A DNA stretch of 64,000 nucleotides. It comes from Ctenosaura bakeri. Its lineage: Eukaryota > Chordata > Lepidosauria > Squamata > Iguanidae. The translations under genes were made by a program, and so were the position numbers. Each line of letters starts with the position of its first letter. Position 1 is the stretch's first letter. The stretch is taken from NCBI GenBank assembly GCA_948474755.1, contig CAOLHI010003147.1, forward strand, positions 124,001 through 188,000, given 5' to 3'. This document shows positions 54,917 to 64,000 of the stretch, piece after piece. The notes beneath the pieces are model-generated. The model was given only the letters and a program-made list of their open reading frames with translations. It did no database searches and had not been told where the DNA came from.

Positions 54917-55156
54917 AGAACAGGTTGCTTACCTGTAACTGTGGTTCTTCGAGTGGTCATCTGTGCCATCATACACTAGGAGCTTTAGCGCCTGCGCGGT
55001 AGCGTTCGGAAACTTCTAGAGCTTGTTCGCTTGGCGGGAACCCCTCCCCCACGCCGGTACTGCGCATGCTCCTCCCGCCGAGCAACGGTCTCTCCTCAGT
55101 TCTGTCGTCCGCCGTAGAACCTACAGGAACCTGAGAAAGAGGGGGAGGAAGGGCGG

Positions 55157-55251
55157 GTGATGATGGCACAGATGACCACTCGAAGAACCACAGTTACAGG
55201 TAAGCAACCTGTTCTTCTTCTTCGTGGTCTCTGTGCCTTCATACACTAGGA
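55157..55251 (-). repeat. DIRS copy 2 internal complementary region
   Basis: Plus-strand order is GATGGCACAGATGACCACTC, GTTACAGGTAAGCAACCTGT, TCTTCTTCTTCGTGGTCTCT, CATACACTAGGAG: the complements of the two element tips joined end to end, as in copy 1. Confidence 0.85.
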
Positions 55252-55288
55252 GACTGTGTAGCTTACCGGTTGGATGGCGGGTCAGGTC

Positions 55289-56310
55289 CTACAGCACGGA
55301 AGCCAGCACCTCACGTCCAAACCGGGCATCTCTGCGTGACCGGCAGTCGAGCCTGTAGTGGCGCACGAAGGTCGATGGTTGGGACCAGGTCGCCACACGG
55401 CAGAGTTCATGCAGGTCAACTCCTCGCAGGAGGGCCACAGAAGCAGCCACAGCTCTGGTGGAGTGGGCTCGAAGCAGGACTGGCGGAGGCTTCCTCGCGA
55501 GCTCATATGCCAGTTCAATAGTCCTCACCACCCACTTGGAGAAGCGCTGGGTGGCACTTTGAGGGCCTTCGACGTCGCCCATAGCAAACAAAGAGATGCG
55601 GCGTCTGTCGGAAGGAAGCAGTCCAGTCCTTGTAGAAAGCCAATGCCCGACGCACGTCCAGGGAGTGGAGGGACCGCTCCAACGGTGTCGTCGGGTTCGA
55701 GAAGAAGGCAGGCACGGATGATGTCCTGGTTGAGATGGAAGCTGGACACCACCTTTGGCAGGAACGAGATGTCAGGTCTCAGGACCACCTTTTCCCTGTG
55801 GAAGACCATGAAGGGCTCATCGGACCGAGAAGCCTCACCCCCACCCGCTTGCCTCGCTGAGGTCACCGCCACCAGGAAGGCAGTTTTCATGGTCAGAAGC
55901 CTGTCATCCAAGGTCGCCATCGGCTCGAAGGGCGGCTTCGTCAGCTGCGACAGCACCAGCGAGGGGACCACGGCGGTAGCGGCGGCGATACCGGCGGGTA
56001 GAGATGATGAAGTCCTTTCAGGAACCGCTTAACGGTATCGTTCCTGAAGAAGGCCGATGCCGCAGATCGTGGCGGTTGGTATGCCACGATCGCGGAGAGA
56101 TAAACCTTCAGGGGATGGAAACGCCAGACCCTGTTGCTGGAGATGCAGGAGGAAATGCAGGACGGTAGAGAGTCCCGCGGGGCGATACCGGCTCACTCCT
56201 CTCGTTAGCGAAGGTCAGGAAGCGTCGCCATTTGTATTGATAGTTGCGACGGGTGGATTCCTTCCTGGCCGCGACGAGGACGGTACCGAGCACGGGATCG
56301 TCTAGTGCGA
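55289..56310 (-). pseudogene. DIRS copy 2 tyrosine recombinase, broken
   Basis: Pieces in three frames: the N-terminal part (ALDDPVLGTVLVAARKEST, 56310 to about 56170), the middle (FEPMATLDDRLLTMKTAFLV with SARQAGG, 55971 down) and the C-terminus (HSTRAVAASVALL, FVRHYRLDC, to 55289). The active-site His-Arg and Tyr codons survive, but frameshifts near 56165, 55830 and 55590 disable it. Confidence 0.85.
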
Positions 56311-58200
56311 TATCCTCCAGGCATGGAGGGCCAGGCGTGGCAGGTCCGGATGAAGGACTCAGCCGCTGGAGTGGGAGAGCAGGCCCGGCGTCGGTGGCAG
56401 CCGGAGCAGGTCGCCTCGTGCAGCTCGTAGCAGGGGTGTGAACCAGTGCTGCCTCGGCCAGTACGGGGCTACGAGGATCGCGTCGGCTCGGTTGGCGAGG
56501 ATCTTCAGATCGTCCGGCCGAGCAACGGGAACGGCGGGAACGCGTAGAGGAGTTCCCCGGTCCACGGAAACTGGAAGGCGTCTCCGATGGAAGCGCGATC
56601 GTGGCCCGCTCTCGAACAGAATCGGCGACACTTCGCGTTTTCCCTGGTCGCGAAGAGGTCAATCGACGGCTCGCCCCAGCGGTCTCGAATCAGTCTGAAC
56701 GCCTCTCCGGAGAGAGACCATTCGTGATGGGATGAGGTGTCCCTGCTGAGGGCGTGGCCGTGGTGTCTCGCCCGGCCAGGTGAACCGCCACGGGATGCGT
56801 GTGCAGGCGAATTACTATTCCCACAGGTCGAGTGCGATGTTGAGTAGGGTCGTGGAATGAGTCCCTCCTTGTCTGTTGATGTAACAGACGGCGGTGGTAT
56901 TGTCCGTCAGACCCAGGACTGTCCGCCCCGCTACGACGTGGCGGAACGCCCGTAGCGCTTTCGAGACGGCGAGCAGTTCCAGCGCGTTGATATGGAGAGC
57001 GGTCTCGTCGTCGGTCCATCTTGTTCCTTGTCTCCTGAGATCGCCGCAGTGGGCACCCCATCCATACAGGGAGGCGTCGGTCGTTACCGTCACCTTTGGT
57101 GTCGGCTGCTGGAAGGGCATCCCTGACATCAGATTGCGTTGCGACTGCCACCAGCGGAGGGAGGAGCGGACGTCCTTCGGCAGCTGTAGTCGGAGTGTCT
57201 GTTCGTCTCGCAGGGGGTCGAATGTGCGGACGAACCAGTGTTGAAGAGGTCTTGCTCCTCAGTCTGGCGAGATATGTCACAGCGGTCATCGCAGCCATGT
57301 AGCCCAAGAGCTGTTGGACACTTCTCGCAGATAACGTCGGGGCCGTGCGGGCGTGAGCGGCGGCCCGGATCAGGGTTTGAGCTCGAGTCTATGGTAAGGA
57401 CGCCCTGGCGGAGGTTGAGTCGAGCGTTGCCCCAATGAAGTCCAAGATCCTCGCCGGCTCGAGGTGGGACTTCTTCGGATTCACTCGGAGACCAAGGCGA
57501 ATGAGGAGTGACAACGTCATGTGGACGTCGTGGTAAAGTCTCTGTTTGCAGGACGCCACCAACAGCCAATCGTCGAGGTAAGGGAAGACGGAGACCCTTC
57601 GTCGCAGGAAGGACTACCAGGGCCATGCACTTGGTGAAGACCCTTGGGGCAGTCGAGAGTCCGAACGGCAGCACCTTGTACTGGTAACAGGTGTCGTCGA
57701 CTGTGAAGCGGAGGTACCATTGGTGCCTGGCCGAATGGCGATGTGGAAGTATGCGTCTCGGAGATCGATGGAGGCGAACCAGCTCCCTCGATGTAGGAAG
57801 GGCAGGATCGACGGTATCATGACCATCTTGAACCTCTTGGGGCGGACTTAGTAGTTCACCCCTCTGAGGTCGAGGATCGGCCGGAGGGTACCGTCGGTTT
57901 TCGGTACCGTGAAGTACCTGGAGAAGAAGCCGGTGCTTGGCTTCTCGCGGGAGCTGCTTGATTGCCTCTGGAGGAGGGACTGGATCTCTTCCAGGAGGGC
58001 CGGACTCGACGGGGTGGAGTAGAAACGCCTCGAGGCGGAATATCGTGAAACTCGATGGCGTAGCCAAGACGGACGATGGAAAGCACCCAAGAGTCCGTAG
58101 TGACATGTTGCCACTCCAAAAGGTGTCGAGCCAGAGTCGGTCGGTCTCCGAGCACAGACGGTAGGCTGAAAAGTGGGTATTGGTAGGTCCTGCCAGGCAC
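56270..58200 (-). pseudogene. DIRS copy 2 reverse transcriptase / RNase H, broken
   Basis: Begins near MPGRTYQYPLFSLPSVLGD and WQHVTTDSWVLSIVRLGYAI. RT pieces, the LDD active-site codons (about 57563-57580) and RNase H pieces (TDASLYGWGAHCGDL, NALELLAVSKALR, TDNTTAVCYINRQGG) are spread over different frames. One frame stays open for 358 codons (57129-58205), but most of it is an off-frame reading. Confidence 0.85.
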
Positions 58201-58235
58201 GTCAAAACCGAGACTTTGCGTCCGAGGAGGACTTC

Positions 58236-60654
58236 TTAGACGAAGCCGGGCGACGTTAAACGTGCGTCTGGCCGACGAGCCGGAGGACGGTCTTGATACT
58301 GTCTGGACTGGGCCGAACGCTGGAACGACGAGGTGGAAGATCGTCGCCAGGATGGGCGGAGGTGGGAGGTCCTGCGGGCTTGCGTCGTGGCCGGCTGTAG
58401 CCCGATCTTTTTGGCAGTCAACCTCGCCTTCACCAGATTGTCCAGCGCCTGGTCGGTGGACGAATTGAACAGGCCCTCACCGTCGAAGGGGAGATCCTTG
58501 ATCTCCTTCGGGTGTCCTCCTGGATGTCGGCCGGTCGCAGCCAAGCATGGCGGCGCAGGCCGATGGATCCCGCCATGACCCGGGAGGCGATCTCCACGGC
58601 GTGCCGGGAGGAGGCCATCTGCTGCCGAGTGATGGATATGGCCTCGTTGAATATCACCGAGGAGGCTTGCCGGATGTCCTCCAGTACCGCCTCCATCGCC
58701 GGTTGAAGGCGGTCGAGCACTTTCTTCAGGTATGCCGCAAGGCAGTCAGTGTTGGACAGCCTGATCTGCAAGGAGGCGGCGGAATAGAACCTCCGAGCGT
58801 AGGCGTCCAACTTTCTGCCTTCCTTATCCGGCGGGGCGGTGTGTTGCTGGACCGGCGGGTCCCTTTTGTTTGTGCCGACTCGGCCACCACAGAGTTCGGT
58901 GCAGGGTGGTTGAAGAGATAACCTGCGTTATCCTTGTACTCCTATAGAGGTGCTCCAAACGCTGGCGGTATCGGCTGCGCCGAGGCCGGTCTATCCCAGG
59001 CGGCCTTCACCACTCTGGAGATCCGGGGGCAGGAGAGGCAGCGGGGCCGTGGCAGGTTGCTTCCCCTCAAAGACGGAGAAGACTGGATCGTCGTCCTCCG
59101 GCTCCACCTCGGCGATCTTAAGGCCAAGGGTAGAGGCCATGCGGAGCAGCATCGCAGAGAACTGGTGGACATCCTCTGGAGCTGAATCTGGGATCGGATC
59201 CCCGAATCCCAGCGGAGGAGACTCCTGGAGGCCGCCTCAGACGCCTCCGACTCCGCGCTCGAGTCATACGACTCTGAGCTCGGTGAGTCCTCTCGCTGCT
59301 CGCTTTCCGGCTCCTTCACGGCCGCCACAGGTGCTGCCTTCTTAGGCTTCTCTGCAGCCGGGATGGTGGTAGTGGCAGCGTCACGTTTGGGCTGGCTGAC
59401 CACCGACTTCACCTTTTTAGTGGTGACTGGGGTAGTCTGGCAGGCTGATGTTGTCTAGCCTGCTCAGTCACCACCGACTCCGTAGGGCGTGTCCCCGTTG
59501 CCGTGACCCTAGGAGGCTGCCAGATCGCCCGATATCGAGGTGAAGGCTCCCTCGCCCTATGGTATCGAGGAGAGGGAGAGCGGCTGAAGGAGCGGGCGGT
59601 CCGACGGCGAACGGCTTCGGTGGCGACGGGGACCCAGCCTCTTCCCCTCGAAGGCGAGCGTGATTCGCGCTGTCTGCGAGGTGACCGGACTCCTGGAAGG
59701 TCTCCCAGCATCTCGGGGTCACGATGGCACTCGATCCCGGTACGATGGTGAATGTGACCGATAAGAGGCCGGGCGCTCTCTCCATTGAGACTCCCTCGCG
59801 TACCTGGCCACGTAGGACGCCGAGGTGATCGGGAGGCAGACGAGCGAGGTTGTTCCTCTCTAGTCTCCCTAGGAGGCGGCGAGGCCACCGGACGCTCCGA
59901 AGAGCGGGACCGGGACCTGAACGAGGGTCGAACGCCGCTCCGGAGAAGCAGAGGGTTCTCTCTGCTGCAGGTCGGCCGACCTGCGACGGCTGGAAAGGCG
60001 GTGGCGCTCCTCCACCAGGGTTGGAGGTGTCTACCACAGGCGAGTCCGGGCGCTCTTCGGGAACGTCCTCGATCTCATCGTCCAAGAGATCGACGGACTT
60101 GCCTCGCCCTTTGGAAGGCTGTAGAGTCGGAGGAGGAGTGGGAGGTTGAACGTCCCCAGCCCGGGAGCGCTTCTTCTCCTTCTTTTTCTTCTTCTTCTCC
60201 TTGCCCTTGTCTCCGTCCGGAGCAGGGCGCTTTTTAGCAGGCGTCTCCTTCAGGGGGAGCCTCAGCCTTCTTCTCCGTCGAGGATCCTTTCGCTGACTCC
60301 AGCCGCCGACAGCTTCGGGATCCTCGGTAACGCCGAGATCGGCGTTCGCCGGTACCGAGCCCGATACCAAGAGGTGGACGGAACGGCAGCCGCCGATACC
60401 GTCGATGGCGTGGTCGTCTTCTTTTCGGCCATTTTGGAAACGGAGGTCTCGTCGATTGCCCGCAGAGACTGCTCCCAACAATAAGATTTAAGTCTCGCGG
60501 ACCTGTTGCGGAGAGTCTGGGGAGTAAAATCCCGGCAAATTGGGCAAGTCCGAGTGTTGTGGGACTCGCCCAAACAGAAGAGACACTCCTTATGGCCGTC
60601 GTTGAGGGCAACTTTGCGCCCGCAGGACACGCACTTTTTGAAGAGCGCGGACAT
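58236..60654 (-). pseudogene. DIRS copy 2 gag-like gene, broken
   Basis: Starts MSALFKKCVSCGRKVALNDG at 60654, with the same Cys/His motif as copy 1. Frameshifts occur near 60280, 59230 and 58500. It shows the same change of frame as copy 1 at the C-run 59024-59029, before VVKAAWDRPASAQP. The segment AAYLKKVLDRLQPAMEAV is in one frame here, which identifies the 1-bp deletion in copy 1. Confidence 0.85.
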
Positions 60655-60984
60655 AAGACGAAAACGCCAAACTGGAAAGATCCGAAATCACCAAAACAAA
60701 ATGGGAAGTCCGAAAGAGGGGTCAGAGACAGTCCAAATATCCAAAAACCGTGAAAATCAGCAAGCCAAGCACAAAAGCAGAGGAACAAACCGAAGAACCT
60801 TCCGTATGCGACGGCGGACGAGAAAGAACTGAGGAGAGACCGTTGCTCGGCGGGAGGAGCATGCGCAGTACCGGCGTGGGGGAGGGGTAACTCGCCAAGC
60901 GAACAAGCTCTAGAAGTTTCCGAACGCTACCACGCAGACGCTAAAGCTCCTAGTGTATGAAGGCACAGAGACCACGAAGAAGAA

Positions 60985-62387
60985 TCTAATAAGACAAACC
61001 ACTGAGGAAAAGCAAAAATATAAAGGAAGAAGTAGCTGACCCTGAGAGGAAGGCAACACAGGGTAAAACAGAATTAAGTAAACTATAAGAAGGCAGAGAT
61101 TCACTGATAGAAATAAACGATCGTTGGGCATTACTAACTAAGGAATAACCAACATGAACAGGAAAAGAGAATAGGGAAAGAGTTTCCTAAGTGGAAATGT
61201 TGCAGAACAGAGATGAGACCCACGGATTAAAGAAAATTGTTTATTTGTCTCAGTGGGATCGTTCCCAAAAGACTGACCCCCCCTCTTCATATTCACAGTG
61301 ATTTATACATTTCCAGTACAATCATCACATGCTCAAGAAACAGAATAAGAAAGAAAACAGATCTGTTGTATGTAGGTTCCCACCAGTGTCTACATATGTT
61401 GCAAATCTTCTGTAGCACAGTCAAGGGCTAGCGAGTCGAGCCAAACCGATAACATTCCATTATACAGAGCTTCATTGTCTTTCCTTCAAACACAGGACTT
61501 CAATTTGCAGAGAAAATTAACTGCTTTTCCTCATACCCAGAGGTCATCTAGACTGACTCACTTTATTCCTCCACTATAGAAATAACTATGTAACTATGTA
61601 GCCATGCAATGGAATGTTATGTTATGGAATCAACTAGGAAAGAATACGAGAAGTAAAGTATTTACAGATAGAAAGAAAAAAGTAAAGATGACAAATACAG
61701 GAAATTTGAATTTATTCTATGATTTCTTTTTAGGTAAAGCTTATGGTTTATGTTTTTAATTTGCTAGTAACTTACAAGGATGTAAAGATAAATGATGTGG
61801 TTATATTGTTATATTGGTCAATAAAAAGATTTGAACACAAGTGATGGTATAAGGGAACTTAACACTGGGGTTTGTTACCAACAAGATTCTAGCCCAGTAC
61901 TACAACTCCCAGAATCCACCAGTCAGCATGGCTACTAATGGATTCCTAGGAATTGTATTCCAAGGTAATTTTCCAAGCTCTGGAACTGGTCCTGGGCATT
62001 GAAGCAGAGTCATTTAAAAACCAATGCCTTTTATTTTATTTGATCCACCAAGATTAAAATTGGTATACACAGATAAATAGACCACACAGGGGAGGAGACT
62101 AATAACTTTTATCTGAGACTGAAAATATAATCCCCTTTGTTTAATTTGAAAATGACAAACATGTCTCATGAAATGTATGAATTAGACTGTTTGACTACTT
62201 CACTGTTGTCTGGACTGTCAGGAGGTTTCCATGATCTGCATCTGTTCCATCAGGAGCTTCCCGGTACTTTAACTGAAGATGCCAGGAACCAAACCTTGGA
62301 CCGTATTGGGTTGCATCTGTGGAAGACTAGTCATAAGTGTAGCAGTTGGACTCCTCGTCTGTCCATACACATTTCTTAAAATATATA
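60985..62387. other. TBC1D31: TBC1D31 intron right of DIRS copy 2
   Basis: AT-rich. An 'acaactcccat'-type palindromic relic lies at about 61889-61975 (CTACAACTCCCAGAATCC). The plus-strand open frame at 62137-62379 lacks recognisable domains. Confidence 0.5.
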
Positions 62388-62749
62388 TGTGACAAACCTG
62401 ATGGGAGCGGGTCTTGACAACAGAGCCTCCTTGGCAATTGAGAGTGTTTAAGCTGATTGGCTGGTGAAATAGAACCTTGGATAGCCCGGGGGAGGGGCTG
62501 GTGGAAAGAGGAAAAATAACGGATTTTAACTGTCTGGTGTGTGTTTGAAGAGGAGTGTGATTTGTGGTGTGTTTGGGAGAGGTTGGAGATCTGAAGAGCT
62601 CTGTGGGAGAGAGAGCTGAGAAACTGGGTGTACAAAAGATAGTGAATGAATTGAAAAAGAGAGAGAGAGAAGAATGGTGTGCTGTTTACAAACATTTAGA
62701 TACAAAACACATTTAAAGCAAGTTCTGTGTTCCTTAAAACTGTGTCACA
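62388..62749. mobile_element. Possible LTR-like element with TGTGACA...TGTCACA ends
   Basis: The 7-bp ends are exact inverted copies beginning TG and ending CA, 362 bp apart. GC-richer left half with GGGGGAGGGGCTGGTGG. No target duplication and no poly(A) signal, so this is tentative. Confidence 0.35.
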
Positions 62750-63135
62750 GAGTCTCATTCTGAATCCTGGAATATACATGCTACCAATAATATCATCTTG
62801 ACCTTAGTGCCAATAGTACCACAGTCTTGGAAAATATAAATCACTGTTGATCCTTACATCTGGGAGAAGGGCAATTTAGGGAAGGCAGTAAAGTGGGAGA
62901 GTCCTGAAAGGAAGAAGCCAAGGGGGACAAACGTGAGGAAGGGACGATGCTCTCAAAAGGGGAGAACTGAGGCCGACCTATTTGTCCTGGCCCTGGTTTG
63001 ATTCAGAGATCTCCCTAGTTGTTCAGTTCTGATCACAAAGAGGTGTCAGGCTGGGCAGGCCTTGAGTGCAAGGCTTGGGTGCGCCTTTCGCACTCAGCAC
63101 TGATGGGTGGCTCCCCCCGCGTTTTACAATATATG
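62750..63135. other. TBC1D31: Intronic stretch, no feature recognised
   Basis: No exon, repeat or RNA gene recognised. Confidence 0.5.
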
Positions 63136-63330
63136 TTATAGCAAGGGTGGTGCAGTGGTTTTGAGTACTGGACTAGGACTCTGTGAGCGAAGGGTTTGAG
63201 TCCAACCACTTTGGGCAAGTCGTATCTTTCTCAGCCTATGAGGACAGCAATGGCCAACCTCCTCTGCATAGCTCTTTACAAGGAAACCCTCCGACAGGAT
63301 CAGACCCATAGCAACATACACGTTAGCTTC
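63136..63330 (+). mobile_element. Sauria-type tRNA-headed SINE, diverged
   Basis: GGTGGTGCAGTGGTTTTGAG, GGGTTTGAGTCC, TTTGGGCAAGTCGTATCTTT and AAGGAAACCCTCCGACAGGA keep the order of head, body and start of tail. Confidence 0.65.
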
Positions 63331-64000
63331 CTTTAAGGTCCACTTTAACTGTTTTGCAGCTGTACTGTACCATGTTTAGTAAGAGGTCTTCAGTCTAAAT
63401 GTAAATAAAGATTCAACTGGTGGGAGATACCGGTGGCCTTAGTGCTAATAAGGAAACTCTTTCTAATCACAGGCATTTTTTTCCTCTCAGTCTTAGGGTG
63501 GGAAGGAGGAAGAAGTACACTCCCTTCCAATCCTGAGACTGTTACTACAGCTTCTTGAAGATTACTTCTGCTCAGGTATGTAACTCCTAACAGTGAGAGC
63601 TTTCCTTTGTTCTGATCCCAGAAAGAGGAAGGCCAGAGACTTGTTGGAGAATCTGAAAGGTCCATTTGGAGCTAACAGAACAGTATCTGAGCAGCGCAGA
63701 CTCAGCGACCATGAGTGTTTGAGGCTATGTTGAACTTCAGCTGAAGGGACACGAGAAGCTTTTCCGTGCTTATATTTTGTTACATCGTACTTGCAAAGAT
63801 TTAGTTGTACTTCAATGTATGCCTTGAGCCTAAGATGAGCATGAGCTGAATGCACGGAACCCTCCAGATTTAATTAATTAATAAATTCAATAGTTAAATC
63901 CTGTCTTATATCTGAAGATCTCAGGACAGATCACTGCAAAAACCTTCTACAGAGAAAACATGTTATCTACCATCAAGCTACAGTCTCCGCCCCTAACAAA
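63331..64000. other. TBC1D31: Right edge, no upstream TBC1D31 exon found
   Basis: Minus-strand open frames here (63390-63665 and 63562-63855) show no similarity to the family and no convincing splice sites, so the next upstream exon lies beyond the window. Confidence 0.5.

Larger units (their letters stand above)
54917..60984 (-). mobile_element. DIRS1-type retrotransposon, copy 2 (complete ends, decayed ORFs)
   Basis: About 6.07 kb, reverse-complement relative to copy 1 and closely similar throughout. Both tips, both inverted terminal repeats (about 54960-55110 and 60820-60970) and the internal complementary region (55157-55251) are present. The gag, polymerase and recombinase frames are broken by many small indels, so the copy is dead. 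It lies in a TBC1D31 intron in sense orientation. Since both copies have full-length ends, each arrived by its own insertion or by duplication; the flanks differ, favouring separate insertions. Confidence 0.93.

Noticed and set aside
62137..62379. 80-codon plus-strand open frame
   Set aside because: No recognised domain and no supporting splice or start context; lies in an intron on the opposite strand.

Overview
The window looks like nuclear DNA of a squamate reptile, probably a lizard. The evidence is the repeat set: tRNA-headed and 5S rRNA-headed Sauria-type SINEs with Bov-B-like tails, Bov-B and CR1 LINE fragments, hAT elements with SPIN-like ends, about a dozen fold-back DNA transposons, and two DIRS1-type tyrosine-recombinase retrotransposons. 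No bacterial, viral-genome or CRISPR features were seen.

Three host genes can be assembled by splice sites and reading phase. C8orf76 (+, six coding exons, 10051-17193, 389 codons) and FAM83A (-, four coding exons, 36969 down to 21549, 442 codons) are tail to tail, with poly(A) signals 3.6 kb apart. The last five coding exons of TBC1D31 (-, 54270 down to 47900) follow; its 5' part lies beyond the right edge. The same neighbours occur on human 8q24.13. A complete tRNA-Met(CAT) gene (42163-42235) sits between FAM83A and TBC1D31.

Layout: 1-10 kb is intergenic and repeat-filled (hAT, SINEs, CR1, fold-backs, and a repeat whose inverted partner lies in C8orf76 intron 4). 10-17.8 kb is C8orf76. 18-21.4 kb is the convergent spacer. 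21.4-37 kb is FAM83A, whose 9.7-kb first intron holds DIRS copy 1 (27354-33434, antisense to the gene). 37-47.7 kb is intergenic, with an LTR-like block, a dense fold-back cluster and the tRNA gene. 47.7-54.3 kb is the TBC1D31 3' end. 54.9-61 kb is DIRS copy 2, in the opposite orientation to copy 1 and in the upstream TBC1D31 intron (sense to the gene). 61-64 kb is intronic sequence with repeats.

The most notable system is the DIRS pair. Copy 1 keeps inverted terminal repeats, the internal complementary region, a gag-like ORF, reverse transcriptase/RNase H and a tyrosine recombinase. It has a 1-bp gag deletion relative to copy 2. Both copies also change gag frame at the same C-run, which is either an inherited lesion or a programmed +1 shift. 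Other points of interest are the fold-back family forming one end of a larger element, nested SINE insertions, and the inverted repeat pair whose edge meets the C8orf76 exon 4 donor.
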